Positions 10,401 to 19,492 of a stretch of DNA of 64,000 nt are shown here, piece by piece. The translations under genes and the position numbers were made by a program. The DNA comes from Polymorphobacter multimanifer (GTDB taxonomy: Bacteria; Pseudomonadota; Alphaproteobacteria; Sphingomonadales; Sphingomonadaceae): contig NZ_JACIIV010000002.1 in the NCBI RefSeq assembly GCF_014205635.1, positions 62,001-126,000 of the forward strand, read 5' to 3'. Under the pieces are notes generated by a model. The model saw only the letters and a list, made by a program, of their open reading frames with translations. It was not told the origin of the DNA and ran no database searches. Position 1 is the stretch's first letter. Each line of letters opens with the position of its first letter.

Positions 10401-13400
10401 GCGGTGTCTCCCGGCGCGATGCGCCATATGCGATAGGGCTGTTCGGGTTCGAGGCGGATGTGCTGCGTCTTGCCGCGCCATTCGAACCGGTGCCCCTCGG
10501 CCAGATCCTCGACAGCGATGGCGGCAGTGTCGGACAGGCCGAACTCCCACAGCGGCACTTCGAAGTCCGCCTCCTGTGCATGGTGCGGATCGAGGCTCAC
10601 CATCACCAGGATCATGTCGCCACCATCGGGTGCGGGCTTGCCGAACCAGAGGATCCGGTCGTTGTGCGCGACGTAGAAGCGCGTGTTCAGATGCGTCTGC
10701 AGCGCAGGGTATGCCCGCCGCAGGCGGTTGAGCATCGTGATGTCGGCGATGATGTTGCCCGGAGCGGTCCAGTCGCGCTGGCGGAGCTCGTATTTCTCGG
10801 AATCGAGATACTCCTCCTTGCCCGGCACTGGTGCCGCCTCGCACAGCTCGAACCCGGAATAGACGCCGAACAGCCCCGAAAGCGTCGCCGCTAGCACCGC
10901 GCGGATGCGAAACCCCGGCCGGCCGGAGCTTTGCAGAAACAGCGGGTTGATGTCCGGCGTATTGACGAAGAAATGCGGCCGATAATATTCGCGCGGGGCC
11001 GTTGTGGTCAGCTCGGTGATATAATCCGTCAGCTCGGCCTTTTCGTCCCGCCAGGTGAAATAGGTGTAGCTTTGCGAAAAGCCGACCTTGGCCAGCCGAT
11101 ACATCATCGCCGGCTTGGTGAAGGCTTCGGCGAGGAAGATCGCCTCGGGATGCCGCGCACGGACATCGCCGATCATCCATTCCCAGAAGGGCAACGTCTT
11201 GGTGTGCGGATTGTCGACACGGAAGGTCTTCACCCCGCGCTCGATCCACAAAAGCACCACATCGCGCAGCGCGGTCCACAACCCCGGCACCGCATCCCTG
11301 GCGTAAAATTCGACGTTGACGATATCCTGATACTTCTTCGGCGGATTTTCAGCGTATTTCATCGATCCATCGGGCCGCCACGCGAACCACCCGGGATGCT
11401 CCTTCAGCCAGGGGTGGTCGGGCGAACACTGGATCGCGAAGTCCAGCGCAATCTCGAGGCCATGGTCGCGCGCCGCAGCTACCAGCCGCAGAAAATCCTC
11501 AAGGCTGCCGAGCTCGGGATGAATCGCATCATGCCCGCCTTCGGGCGCGCCGATCGCATAAGGGCTGCCCGGGTCACCCGGCGCCGGCGTCAGCGTGTTG
11601 TTCGGCCCCTTGCGATTGGCAGTGCCGATCGGATGGATCGGCGGAAAATACAGCGTATCGAAACCCATGTCGCGGATCGCGGGCAGGCGCTGCACCACAT
11701 CGTCGAACGTGCCATGCTGGCCGGGCACCATCGATTGCGACCGCGGGAAAAGCTCGTACCAGCTCGAAAAGCGCGCGCTCAGCCTTTCGGCATCGAGCGG
11801 CTGCACCGCCGAGCGCAGCCGATGCGGGCGGTCATCGGCCTCGGCCATCGCTGCCGCCAGCGCGTCCGAAAGCAGCAAGCCGGCATCGTCATCACGCTTC
11901 AAGCCGGTGGCGAATGCGCCCAGCGCCTTCTTCAGCGCACCCTTCGATCGGTCGCGCGCCGCGGCGACAAGCAGCCGACCCTCGGCATGATCGACCGGCG
12001 TCGCCACCCCGGCATCGAGCTTCTTGCGGAAATCGCGCGCAAACCCGCCAAAGCGGTCGAGCCATGCTTCAACGACGAATTCGTGCCGCCCCATCCGCGT
12101 GGTCGCAAAGCGCGCCTCCCACCGATAATTCGGCAGTTCCTCCATCGGCACCACCGACCATTCGGCGGCATCGGCAGGGCGCCACAACAGCTCGGCAGCC
12201 AGCTGCTCATGCCCATCGGCAAAGATCGATGCCTCGACAATCACCGCTTCGCCGACGACGCGCTTCACCGGAAACCCGCCTTCGACGAAGGGCGAAACAT
12301 CCTCCACCACGAGCCGCGGCATCATCGCAGCACCAGCGGCGCCGTTGTGCGCGCGGTCGAGAAGGATCGGTCTTGCGCGTTCGGCAGTTCGCAACCGAAC
12401 CTCGCCGGGCTCAAGGTCGGCGAAGGCATCGCCGCCAAAAGCCTCGAACGCTGCCCCCGCCGCCGACAGCAGATCCCCCGATGCCGGCGCGGGCAAGGCC
12501 CTGTCGGTGGTGTTGATCAGCACCAGCATCGCAGCACCACAATCGCGCACATCGCCGGTGTCTGCACGCAGCAGCGCAGTCACCGGGCTCCCGGCACCAT
12601 TCAGCCGCCGCGTTTCACCGCCGACGCCACTTACCTCCCTGGAAATTTCAATGGCCCGCTTCGCCTCTCGGGGATATCGCTGCATCACGTCGAGCGGCAG
12701 GATCAGCCCATCGGAAGTGGCGGCGGCAGCGGCCAAGGTGCGGGCAATCTGGCTATCGGCGAGCTGCGCGGCGCTGGGCTCGGCGATCAACGCCATGGCC
12801 GCGCCGGCGGCGTGCCGTTCCTCCACCAGCGCCACCGAGCGCAAATCCCAAGTGCCAAACGACGAGACAAGGCCGTCGAGCCCGACACCGCGCAGCGCCG
12901 CTGCGGCCTCGCCCGCCAGACCATGGCTGCGGGCGATGAGCAGCACATCGCCCTGGTGTGACCGCAACCGCGTGATCAGCTCCTGAAGCAAGGCCGGCGC
13001 GATTGTGTCGGCCCGGTCGAAGACGAAACCCCTTGCTCCGGCGTCCAGCAGTTCGATCAGCCTGCTGGCGATCGCCGGCAGCAACGCCTCGGCTGCACCT
13101 TCGGCGCGCAGCCGAGCAAGCGCCTCTCCCGATGCAGGCATGGGGAGGCGCGGATCGACCGGTCCTTCACGGTCAGCCGTCCGGCGCAGCGCGAACAGCG
13201 ACGGCTGTGTCGAGACCAGGGGGTGATCGACGGGAAATCTCGAGACGTCGATCTCGTGCAGCAAGACGAGGCCCGCATCCTCGCAATGTCGGGCCAGTCC
13301 GTCGGACAGCTCGTCCGACGCTCCGAAAAGCCCTTGCACCATGGGCCAGAGGAGGGCGCCGAAACCTGCTGCGGCGCCGCTTGCCAGGGCCGTGATATCA

Positions 13401-13465
13401 GGTCGATCCACTTTGGTGCCCGGGCTGGACGGAATCGACAGGAAACTGGGCACGAGCGGGCGCAA
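10397..13465 (-). CDS. glgE: alpha-1,4-glucan:maltose-1-phosphate maltosyltransferase GlgE, long form
   Basis: GlgE extends alpha-1,4-glucan using maltose 1-phosphate. The core starts near residue 380 with [14 protein letters not shown], the GlgE N-domain, followed by a GH13 barrel with [31 protein letters not shown] (nucleophile near 750) and FLAEAFTKP (acid/base near 779). At 1022 residues it exceeds actinobacterial GlgE (about 670-700) by about 330-350. The extra N-terminal part has weak GH13-like echoes such as [12 protein letters not shown] and [13 protein letters not shown] but no clear catalytic set. The start is TTG at 13465 with GGAG seven bases upstream. It is the first gene of a minus-strand operon whose five junctions all overlap by four bases. 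Confidence 0.93.
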   Translation of the reverse strand: MRPLVPSFLSIPSSPGTKVDRPDITALASGAAAGFGALLWPMVQGLFGASDELSDGLARHCEDAGLVLLHEIDVSRFPVDHPLVSTQPSLFALRRTADREGPVDPRLPMPASGEALARLRAEGAAEALLPAIASRLIELLDAGARGFVFDRADTIAPALLQELITRLRSHQGDVLLIARSHGLAGEAAAALRGVGLDGLVSSFGTWDLRSVALVEERHAAGAAMALIAEPSAAQLADSQIARTLAAAAATSDGLILPLDVMQRYPREAKRAIEISREVSGVGGETRRLNGAGSPVTALLRADTGDVRDCGAAMLVLINTTDRALPAPASGDLLSAAGAAFEAFGGDAFADLEPGEVRLRTAERARPILLDRAHNGAAGAAMMPRLVVEDVSPFVEGGFPVKRVVGEAVIVEASIFADGHEQLAAELLWRPADAAEWSVVPMEELPNYRWEARFATTRMGRHEFVVEAWLDRFGGFARDFRKKLDAGVATPVDHAEGRLLVAAARDRSKGALKKALGAFATGLKRDDDAGLLLSDALAAAMAEADDRPHRLRSAVQPLDAERLSARFSSWYELFPRSQSMVPGQHGTFDDVVQRLPAIRDMGFDTLYFPPIHPIGTANRKGPNNTLTPAPGDPGSPYAIGAPEGGHDAIHPELGSLEDFLRLVAAARDHGLEIALDFAIQCSPDHPWLKEHPGWFAWRPDGSMKYAENPPKKYQDIVNVEFYARDAVPGLWTALRDVVLLWIERGVKTFRVDNPHTKTLPFWEWMIGDVRARHPEAIFLAEAFTKPAMMYRLAKVGFSQSYTYFTWRDEKAELTDYITELTTTAPREYYRPHFFVNTPDINPLFLQSSGRPGFRIRAVLAATLSGLFGVYSGFELCEAAPVPGKEEYLDSEKYELRQRDWTAPGNIIADITMLNRLRRAYPALQTHLNTRFYVAHNDRILWFGKPAPDGGDMILVMVSLDPHHAQEADFEVPLWEFGLSDTAAIAVEDLAEGHRFEWRGKTQHIRLEPEQPYRIWRIAPGDTA

Positions 13466-13963
13466 AAGATATCTCCGAAGGATCTGGATATTCTGATAAG
13501 CGCTCGTCGTACGAAGACGTTCCCCTCGGACGCGGAGAAAGATTCACATCCGCCGCTGCCATGCCGAGCGAAATGCCGGCATCTGATCACGAAAAGACCA
13601 ATAAAATATCGGCGGTTGTTCAGCCCTTGTCGGGCAAGAATGCACGATATGCATCATTTTGATGACGCAACACAATTTCATGGTGTGTGCCAGTGCTGAT
13701 GATGTATCTTCCGGACGCACCCGAATGAATTTGAATTGGCGTGGAGTATTGGCTCTGACGCGTATTTGATGAGCTTTGCGTTCTTCCGATATGACGCAGG
13801 CATGGCATCGACCCGCTTGCGCCTGCGTCATGGCGGGCGCGCATGAGGAGCGTACATCGTCCAGTCGACCGCTGGTGGGCTCGATCTTTCGCCCGCCCGA
13901 AGACACCTGCCGGCAGTCCCCATCGCGCTTGTTGGCCGGGCGGAAGCGTGGGAGACGATGCAC
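13466..13963. other. divergent intergenic region between glgE and the phosphatase-nuclease gene
   Basis: This roughly 500-base stretch has no convincing gene and is visibly richer in A and T than its surroundings. It must carry the promoters of the minus-strand glucan operon and the plus-strand phosphatase gene. I could not place -35 and -10 boxes with confidence. It contains a perfect 11-bp inverted repeat (13791-13801 and 13821-13831) and a short CATCA-TTT-TGATG hairpin near 13652-13664. Open frames that cross it on the minus strand run antisense into the start of the phosphatase gene and show no family resemblance. Confidence 0.7.
13791..13831. repeat. perfect 11-bp inverted repeat, possible operator
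   Basis: ATGACGCAGGC at 13791-13801 is repeated as its reverse complement GCCTGCGTCAT at 13821-13831, with a 19-base spacer. It is about 130 bases before the phosphatase-nuclease start and 325 before glgE. There is no T-tract after either arm and both flanking genes point away, so a terminator role is unlikely. A dimeric regulator site is the simplest reading; the regulator is not identifiable. Confidence 0.55.
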
Positions 13964-15817
13964 ATGAATCGTCATCGCCATGCAGCCAGCGCCCTCCTTC
14001 GCGCGTCCGCCCTCCTCCTCGCCAGCACCCTCGGCAGCCCGGCGGTCGCCGCTCCCGCGCCGTCGAGCACCGCCAACCTCGATGCGGTGCTCTGGATGCA
14101 GAAGGCACCGGAATACGGGCTGGTGGCGGCAGGCCAGTGGCGCGCGCTCGCCGATCGCCTGCCGGCGCTCAAGCGCAGCGGCGAGGCGCTTGTGGAGAGC
14201 GAGCAGCCGGCCGAAAAGTCACGCCGCCGCCCTCCCGCCATCATCGTCGATCTCGATGAAACGGTGCTCGACAACAGCCCGGCCAATGCCGAGGCGCCCA
14301 CCGGCCTCGCCTTCGACGAAGCCCGCTGGCAGCGCTGGTTGACACGCGTGGACGAGCAATTCGCCGTTCCGGGCGCGGTGGTGGCACTGCAGGCCGCAGC
14401 GCGGATGGGGTTCCGCGTGTTCTACATATCCAACCGGGAATGCCCGGCGGCCACCGCACCGGCGGTTGCCCCGCATCCCGATTGCCCGGCGCGGCGTCAC
14501 ACGCAGGCAGTGCTCGAGCGGCTGGGGCTGCCCTTCGCCGCCGACTCCGATGCGCTGCTGCTGCGCGGCGACCAGCAGGGCTGGGCGGACAAGACCGCTC
14601 GCCGCCAGCACATCGCCCGCCGCTATCGCATCGCAGCCCTGGTGGGGGACGATCTCGGCGACTTCCTGCCGCGCAGCGAAGCCGAGGCGCTGATCGACAG
14701 CATCGGCCGCAGCGGCACCGTCGCCGCCACCATGGCGCGGCCGGAGAGCGCGCTCGCAGCGCTGGCCAGCCACGCCGGGCGGGACTGGTTCGTGCTGCCC
14801 AACCCGGCCTATGGCAGCTGGGAACGCGGACAGGGCAGCCGCATCGCCTGCAGCAGCCCGTGGCTTGCCGACCAGGCCTGCGCCGATGCGGCACTGGCCG
14901 CCAAGCAGGCCCGGCTGGTGCTGCCGGGCGGTGCCCAGCGGCTGCGGCTGGCGACATGGAACATGGAATGGCTGATGCCGGCCGAAACGCGCGATGCGCT
15001 GCTGGCCCGCTGCGTGGAGGGCCAGCCGCCCAGCGCGGTTCGAGCCCTGCCCTGCCCGCGCGATCCCTACCCGCCGGTAGCGCGCCATGATGCCACCGAT
15101 CTGGCGCTCATGGCCGGCTATGCCGCGCGCGCCGGGGCCGATGTGGTGGCGGTGCAGGAAGTCGATGGCCCCGAGGCGGCCCTGCTGGTGTTCCCCGGCC
15201 ATGTGCCGGCCTGTTTCGTCGCCCGCGCCCATCCGCAAAAGACCGGCTTCGTGGTGCGCGCCGGCATCCCTTTCCGCTGCAATGGCGATCTGGCGGCGCT
15301 CGATGATGACGGTGCCGCCCGCGCCGGCGCGGACATCACGCTCTGGCCAGGGACCGGCCAGGCCATCCGCCTGCTCTCGGTCCATCTGAAGAGCGGTTGC
15401 TTCGACCTGCCGCTTTCGAATGCCGGCAATCCGGTTTGCGCACGGCTGCAGGCGCAGGTGCCGGTGCTGGCGCGCTGGGCGGCGGACCGGAACGCCAGCG
15501 GCGAGGCCTTTGCCATCCTCGGCGATTTCAACCGCCGCCTCGAGGCCGACGCTGCGCTGCCGGCTCCGGACAGCCTGTGGGCGGCGCTGCGCAGCGCATC
15601 CCCCGTGGCACGCGTGACCGACCAGCAGGCCTATCGCCGCTGCCGCGCCGGTGAGCGCTACACCGCCTTCATCGACAATATCGTGCTGGGCGGGCCGCTA
15701 GCCACCCTGCGCCGCGATCTGGTCCATGTGCCGATGGCGGACGCGCCGGCGGATGCCGTGCTGTCGGATCATTGCCTGCTCGGCGTGGACCTATGGGCCT
15801 GGCCCGTGCAACCCTGA
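13964..15817 (+). CDS. secreted HAD acid phosphatase fused to an EEP-family nuclease/phosphatase
   Basis: Residues 1 to about 30 form a signal peptide ending AVAAPAP. Residues 35-295 are a class C-like HAD phosphatase with all four motifs: VDLDETVLDN (near 96), FYISNRE, the Lys of WADKTARR, and VGDDLGDF. From about residue 328 an endonuclease/exonuclease/phosphatase domain follows, with LATWNMEWL, VVAVQEVDG (near 398), ILGDFNRR (near 519) and LSDHCLLGVD (near 602). Both halves therefore look catalytically intact. The likely role is periplasmic or extracellular release of phosphate from nucleic acids or nucleotides, an inference. GGGAG lies nine bases before ATG 13964 but only three before ATG 13958, so 13964 is preferred. 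It appears monocistronic; a kinase gene follows after 114 bases. Confidence 0.88.
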   Translation: MNRHRHAASALLRASALLLASTLGSPAVAAPAPSSTANLDAVLWMQKAPEYGLVAAGQWRALADRLPALKRSGEALVESEQPAEKSRRRPPAIIVDLDETVLDNSPANAEAPTGLAFDEARWQRWLTRVDEQFAVPGAVVALQAAARMGFRVFYISNRECPAATAPAVAPHPDCPARRHTQAVLERLGLPFAADSDALLLRGDQQGWADKTARRQHIARRYRIAALVGDDLGDFLPRSEAEALIDSIGRSGTVAATMARPESALAALASHAGRDWFVLPNPAYGSWERGQGSRIACSSPWLADQACADAALAAKQARLVLPGGAQRLRLATWNMEWLMPAETRDALLARCVEGQPPSAVRALPCPRDPYPPVARHDATDLALMAGYAARAGADVVAVQEVDGPEAALLVFPGHVPACFVARAHPQKTGFVVRAGIPFRCNGDLAALDDDGAARAGADITLWPGTGQAIRLLSVHLKSGCFDLPLSNAGNPVCARLQAQVPVLARWAADRNASGEAFAILGDFNRRLEADAALPAPDSLWAALRSASPVARVTDQQAYRRCRAGERYTAFIDNIVLGGPLATLRRDLVHVPMADAPADAVLSDHCLLGVDLWAWPVQP

Positions 15818-15931
15818 TGCAGGGATGCAACCGATGCAAAGTTTCGTGACACGGTTGTGCACTTGTGGACAAGGTGCGGACAGTTTTTCGATTAACCACG
15901 ATGCCACATCGACACGTTAAGATGGTGATAA

Positions 15932-18394
15932 ATGGCAGCAACCGATCAATCACTGGCACGGCCCGAAAAGCATTTTCTCGATGGCGTCGGGGAAATGCCG
16001 ACCCTGTTTCGCAATTTCGACTGGAGCGAGAGCCCGCTTGGCGAGCCGGAAAGCTGGCCGCCCGGGCTCCGCGCTGCCGTGCGCATCATGCTCACCACAT
16101 TGCACCCGGTGTTCATCTTCTGGGGCCCGGAGCATCGCTGCTTCTACAATGATGCCTACAAGGCGCTGCTCAGCGATGTGAAACACCCGGCAATCTTCGG
16201 GCGCCCTGCCGAGGAGGCCTGGGCCGAGATCTGGGAAGATATCGGCCCGCAGATCAACTTCGTCTTCGATGGCAGCGGCTCGATCTGGCAGGAAAACCGT
16301 CGCCTGCCGATCCTGCGCAGCGGAGGCCTCAAAGAAAGCTGGTGGACCTACAGCTACGGCCCGATCGAAGACGATACTGCCGAAAATGCCGTCGGCGGCG
16401 TCTTCGGCATCTGCACGGAGAGGGTGGCGCAGCTTGAGGTCGAGCGCCGCGTCAGCCGCGAACTCGACCGCATGCGACGCCTGTTCGACCAGGGCCCCGG
16501 TGTCATGTTCGTGATGCGCGGCCCCGAGCATCGCTTCGAGCTGGCCAACCGCGCCTGCATGCAACTGCTCCGCCATCCCGGCCTCATCGGCCGCACTGCA
16601 GCCGAAGCGATCCCCGAAGCCGCCGACCAGGGGTTCATCGCCCTTCTCGACTCGGTCTATGCGACCGGCAAGCCGCATGTCGGGCACCACCATCGGCTGG
16701 CGTTCGACCGCGGCCACGGCGAAGCGCCCGACGAGCATTACCTCAACTTCGTCTTCGCGCCGGTGATCGATGAAGCCGGCAAAATCACCGGCATCTTCTG
16801 CCAGGGGACCGATGTCACCGAGAGCCGGCGTGCCGCTCAGGCGACCGCCGAACGCGAAGCGCATTTCCGCAACATGGCGAACAATGCGCCGGTGATGATC
16901 TGGGTGACCGAGCCCGATGGTCGATGCACCTATCTCAACCGCCGATGGTTCGAGGAGACCGGCCAGATACCGGCAAACGCGCTGGGCATGGGCTGGCTCG
17001 ATGCGACCCATCCCGACGACAAGCCCCGTGTGACCGCGGAGTTCGTCCAGGCCAATGCCGCCGAGCGGCCATTCCGCACAGAATATCGGTTGCGCCTTGC
17101 CGATGGCAGCTACCGATGGGTCCTCGACAGCGCCGGCCCGCGCCGCGGCACCAACGGCATCTTTCTCGGCTATGTCGGCTCGGTCATCGACATCGACGAT
17201 CGTCACGAAGCCGAGCGCCGGATCCAGACCAGCGAGAACCGCTTCCGCGCCGCCGTGGGCGCCGTGCAGGGAATCGTCTGGACCAACAGTGCCGAAGGCG
17301 AGATGGTCGACGAGCAGCCCGGTTGGCAGGCCCTCACCGGCCAGATGCCCGACGAATATGCCGGCTATGGCTGGACAGCGGCCGTGCATCCCGATGATGC
17401 CGCCGCCACCGTGACCGCATGGCGCGCCGCCGTCGATGCACGGCGCATCTTCGTCCACGAACATCGGGTCCGCCGCTTCGATGGCGAATGGCGGCAATAT
17501 TCGGTCCGCGCCGTGCCCATCCTCGATGCCGAGGGCGGGATCATCGAATGGGTCGGCGTCCATACCGACGTCACCGAGCAGCGCGCCGCCGAAGCCGCGC
17601 TCAAGGCGCTCAACGACGTTCTCGAAGCACGGGTGCAAACCGAGGTCACCGAGCGGCTCAAGGTCGAAAACGCACTCCGGCAAAGCCAGAAGATGGATGC
17701 ACTCGGCCAGCTTACCGGTGGGATCGCGCATGATTTCAACAATATGCTGAGCCTGATCACCAGCGCCTTCAGCCTGCTCGAACGCAAGCTCTCGAAAGAT
17801 GATCCCTCGGTGCTGCAGTTCATCGAGGTCGGCCAGGATGCCGCGATGCGCGCTGCAGGACTCACCCGCCGGATGCTCGCCTTCGCCCGGCAGCAGCCGC
17901 TCTCGCCGGCTCGCGTCGAAATCAACGCGCTCATCGAGAACCTGCGCTCGCTGCTCGCCCATTCGCTCGGCAAGGGCATCAGCATTGATTGCACCCTCGT
18001 CACCGGCATCTGGCCGACCATCGTCGACCCCAATCAGCTCGAAAACGCCATCCTCAACCTCGCCGTCAACGCCCGCGACGCCATGGACGGCCGCGGCCGC
18101 CTCACCATCGAGACCAGCAACGCAACGCTCGCAGGCGCCGAGCTTTCGGAAAGCGTCGATGCGGGGGACTATGTCGTCATCTGCGTCACCGACAATGGCA
18201 AGGGCATGGAGCCGGAGGTGCGCGCCAGGGTCTTCGAGCCCTTCTTCACCACCAAGCCGGTCGGGCAGGGCACCGGGCTCGGGCTCAGCCAGGTCCATGG
18301 CTTCGTAAAGCAGTCGGGCGGCGGCATCGAGATCGCCTCCGAGCCCGGTCGCGGCACGGCGGTCAGGCTCTACCTCCCCCGCACGACGCCATAA
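15932..18394 (+). CDS. PAS-repeat sensor histidine kinase without receiver domain
   Basis: The 820-residue protein has no transmembrane segment and is probably cytoplasmic. About four PAS units can be traced: 1-165 (PVFIFWGPEHRCFYNDAY), 180-295 (GVMFVMRGPEHRFELANRA), 310-425 (APVMIWVTEPDGRCTYLNR) and 430-545 (the last three ending in DVTE- or DIDD-type exits). A HisKA dimerisation region follows with GGIAHDFNN (phospho-His near 599), then a complete HATPase domain (NLAVNARDAMDG, VTDNGKGMEPEV, FEPFFTTKPVGQGTGLGLS). It ends right after the ATPase, so no receiver is attached, and no response regulator is adjacent. The signal and partner cannot be told from sequence. The upstream ribosome-binding site is weak. 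Confidence 0.92.
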   Translation: MAATDQSLARPEKHFLDGVGEMPTLFRNFDWSESPLGEPESWPPGLRAAVRIMLTTLHPVFIFWGPEHRCFYNDAYKALLSDVKHPAIFGRPAEEAWAEIWEDIGPQINFVFDGSGSIWQENRRLPILRSGGLKESWWTYSYGPIEDDTAENAVGGVFGICTERVAQLEVERRVSRELDRMRRLFDQGPGVMFVMRGPEHRFELANRACMQLLRHPGLIGRTAAEAIPEAADQGFIALLDSVYATGKPHVGHHHRLAFDRGHGEAPDEHYLNFVFAPVIDEAGKITGIFCQGTDVTESRRAAQATAEREAHFRNMANNAPVMIWVTEPDGRCTYLNRRWFEETGQIPANALGMGWLDATHPDDKPRVTAEFVQANAAERPFRTEYRLRLADGSYRWVLDSAGPRRGTNGIFLGYVGSVIDIDDRHEAERRIQTSENRFRAAVGAVQGIVWTNSAEGEMVDEQPGWQALTGQMPDEYAGYGWTAAVHPDDAAATVTAWRAAVDARRIFVHEHRVRRFDGEWRQYSVRAVPILDAEGGIIEWVGVHTDVTEQRAAEAALKALNDVLEARVQTEVTERLKVENALRQSQKMDALGQLTGGIAHDFNNMLSLITSAFSLLERKLSKDDPSVLQFIEVGQDAAMRAAGLTRRMLAFARQQPLSPARVEINALIENLRSLLAHSLGKGISIDCTLVTGIWPTIVDPNQLENAILNLAVNARDAMDGRGRLTIETSNATLAGAELSESVDAGDYVVICVTDNGKGMEPEVRARVFEPFFTTKPVGQGTGLGLSQVHGFVKQSGGGIEIASEPGRGTAVRLYLPRTTP

Positions 18395-18418
18395 ACAGGC
18401 GCCGCAGGATGGGGGGCC

Positions 18419-19492
18419 TCAACCGTCTCCCTCCGCCGCACTCATGTCGGCCACGACAGCGCCGCGCTGGCCCATCGGCCGCGCCGGGCCCGTGGTCGAA
18501 TCCTGCGCCGTCTGCCGCTCGGTCTCGGCATTGATCAGCCCGCCGATCAGGATCGCATAGGCCGAAACAAAGAGCCACATCAGCAGCACCACCACCGCCC
18601 CCAGCGAGCCATAGGTGGCGTTGTAGTTGCTGAACTGCGCCGCATAAACGCCGAAGCCGAGCGTGGCGACCAGCCACAGCACCGTTGCAGCCACCGAGCC
18701 GATGCTCAGCCATCTCCAATGCGCGCTCTCCCGATTGGGCGCAAAGCGGTACATGGCGCCGATCGCCAGGCAGCACAGCCCGCCGGCCACCACCCAGGTC
18801 ATGCCCTGCACCATCAGCACCACCGTGTCGCCGAAGCTCGCCAGCAGCCGCCCGGCCCAGCTCAGCATCGACGCCGCAAAGATGCCGACAATGCCGGTCA
18901 GGATCGCACCGACAATCAGCAGCGCCGATACGGCCATGCCGCCAATGACTCCGCGCTGGTCATGCTGCTCGTAGATCACGTTGAGCGCGGTGATCATCGC
19001 CCGCGACGCCCGCGTGGCGCCGAACACCGACACCCCGAGTGCCATCGCCAGCCCGAATCCCTTCTGCCGCGCCGCCGTGGTGGTGAGGTTCACAAGCTGC
19101 TCGGAGATCAGCCGCGCCGCATCGGCAGGCACCAGCTCGATGATCGTGTTCATGTGCCGCGCCACCGTCCCCGGATCGGCGATCAGGCCATAGCTCAACA
19201 CCAGCGCCGCCAGCAGCGGCACGAACGACAGGAACGCATAAAAGGCCACCCCGGCCGCGAGCAGGCTGAGGTTGCGGTCGCCATTGGCCAGCCATACGCG
19301 CCGCAGGATCGCCTTCCACGCCACCCCCGAATATTCCCTCGGCGAGCGGGCATTGACGCCGCGCAGTTCCGGATCGGCCGCCTCGGCGGCACGGCGCCGG
19401 TCGCGGCGCAGGCTCCAGCGCACCACCGGCGCGGTCACCCGGTCCGGCAACCAGCTGGCCCAGGGCGGCAGATGCGGCGTCGCCACCGTCAA
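18419..19492 (-). CDS. YihY/BrkB family inner membrane protein
   Basis: The 357-residue protein carries the family hallmarks: LLAAGVAFYAFLSFVPLLAA in the first membrane segment, then about six predicted transmembrane helices, with the charged, disordered ends usual for the family. YihY/BrkB proteins are inner membrane proteins of uncertain function; they were once misassigned as RNase BN. The start is TTG at 19492, overlapping the tamB stop by four bases (TTGA), so it is the third gene of tamA-tamB-yihY. That position suggests a link to envelope assembly, an inference. It converges on the sensor kinase gene with a 24-base gap. Confidence 0.9.
   Translation of the reverse strand: MTVATPHLPPWASWLPDRVTAPVVRWSLRRDRRRAAEAADPELRGVNARSPREYSGVAWKAILRRVWLANGDRNLSLLAAGVAFYAFLSFVPLLAALVLSYGLIADPGTVARHMNTIIELVPADAARLISEQLVNLTTTAARQKGFGLAMALGVSVFGATRASRAMITALNVIYEQHDQRGVIGGMAVSALLIVGAILTGIVGIFAASMLSWAGRLLASFGDTVVLMVQGMTWVVAGGLCCLAIGAMYRFAPNRESAHWRWLSIGSVAATVLWLVATLGFGVYAAQFSNYNATYGSLGAVVVLLMWLFVSAYAILIGGLINAETERQTAQDSTTGPARPMGQRGAVVADMSAAEGDG

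Noticed and set aside
10931-12961. 676-codon plus-strand frame antisense to glgE
   Set aside because: High-GC shadow of glgE; the protein has no domain features and glgE motifs are clear.
13544-13981. Minus-strand frame of 145 codons crossing the glgE-phosphatase gap
   Set aside because: It overlaps the phosphatase start in antisense, lacks a ribosome-binding site and matches no family.
15818-15835. CCCTG-ATG-CAGGG hairpin after the phosphatase gene as a terminator
   Set aside because: The stem is only five pairs and no T-tract follows.
15950-18298. 782-codon minus-strand frame
   Set aside because: Antisense shadow of the sensor kinase, which has complete HisKA and HATPase motifs.
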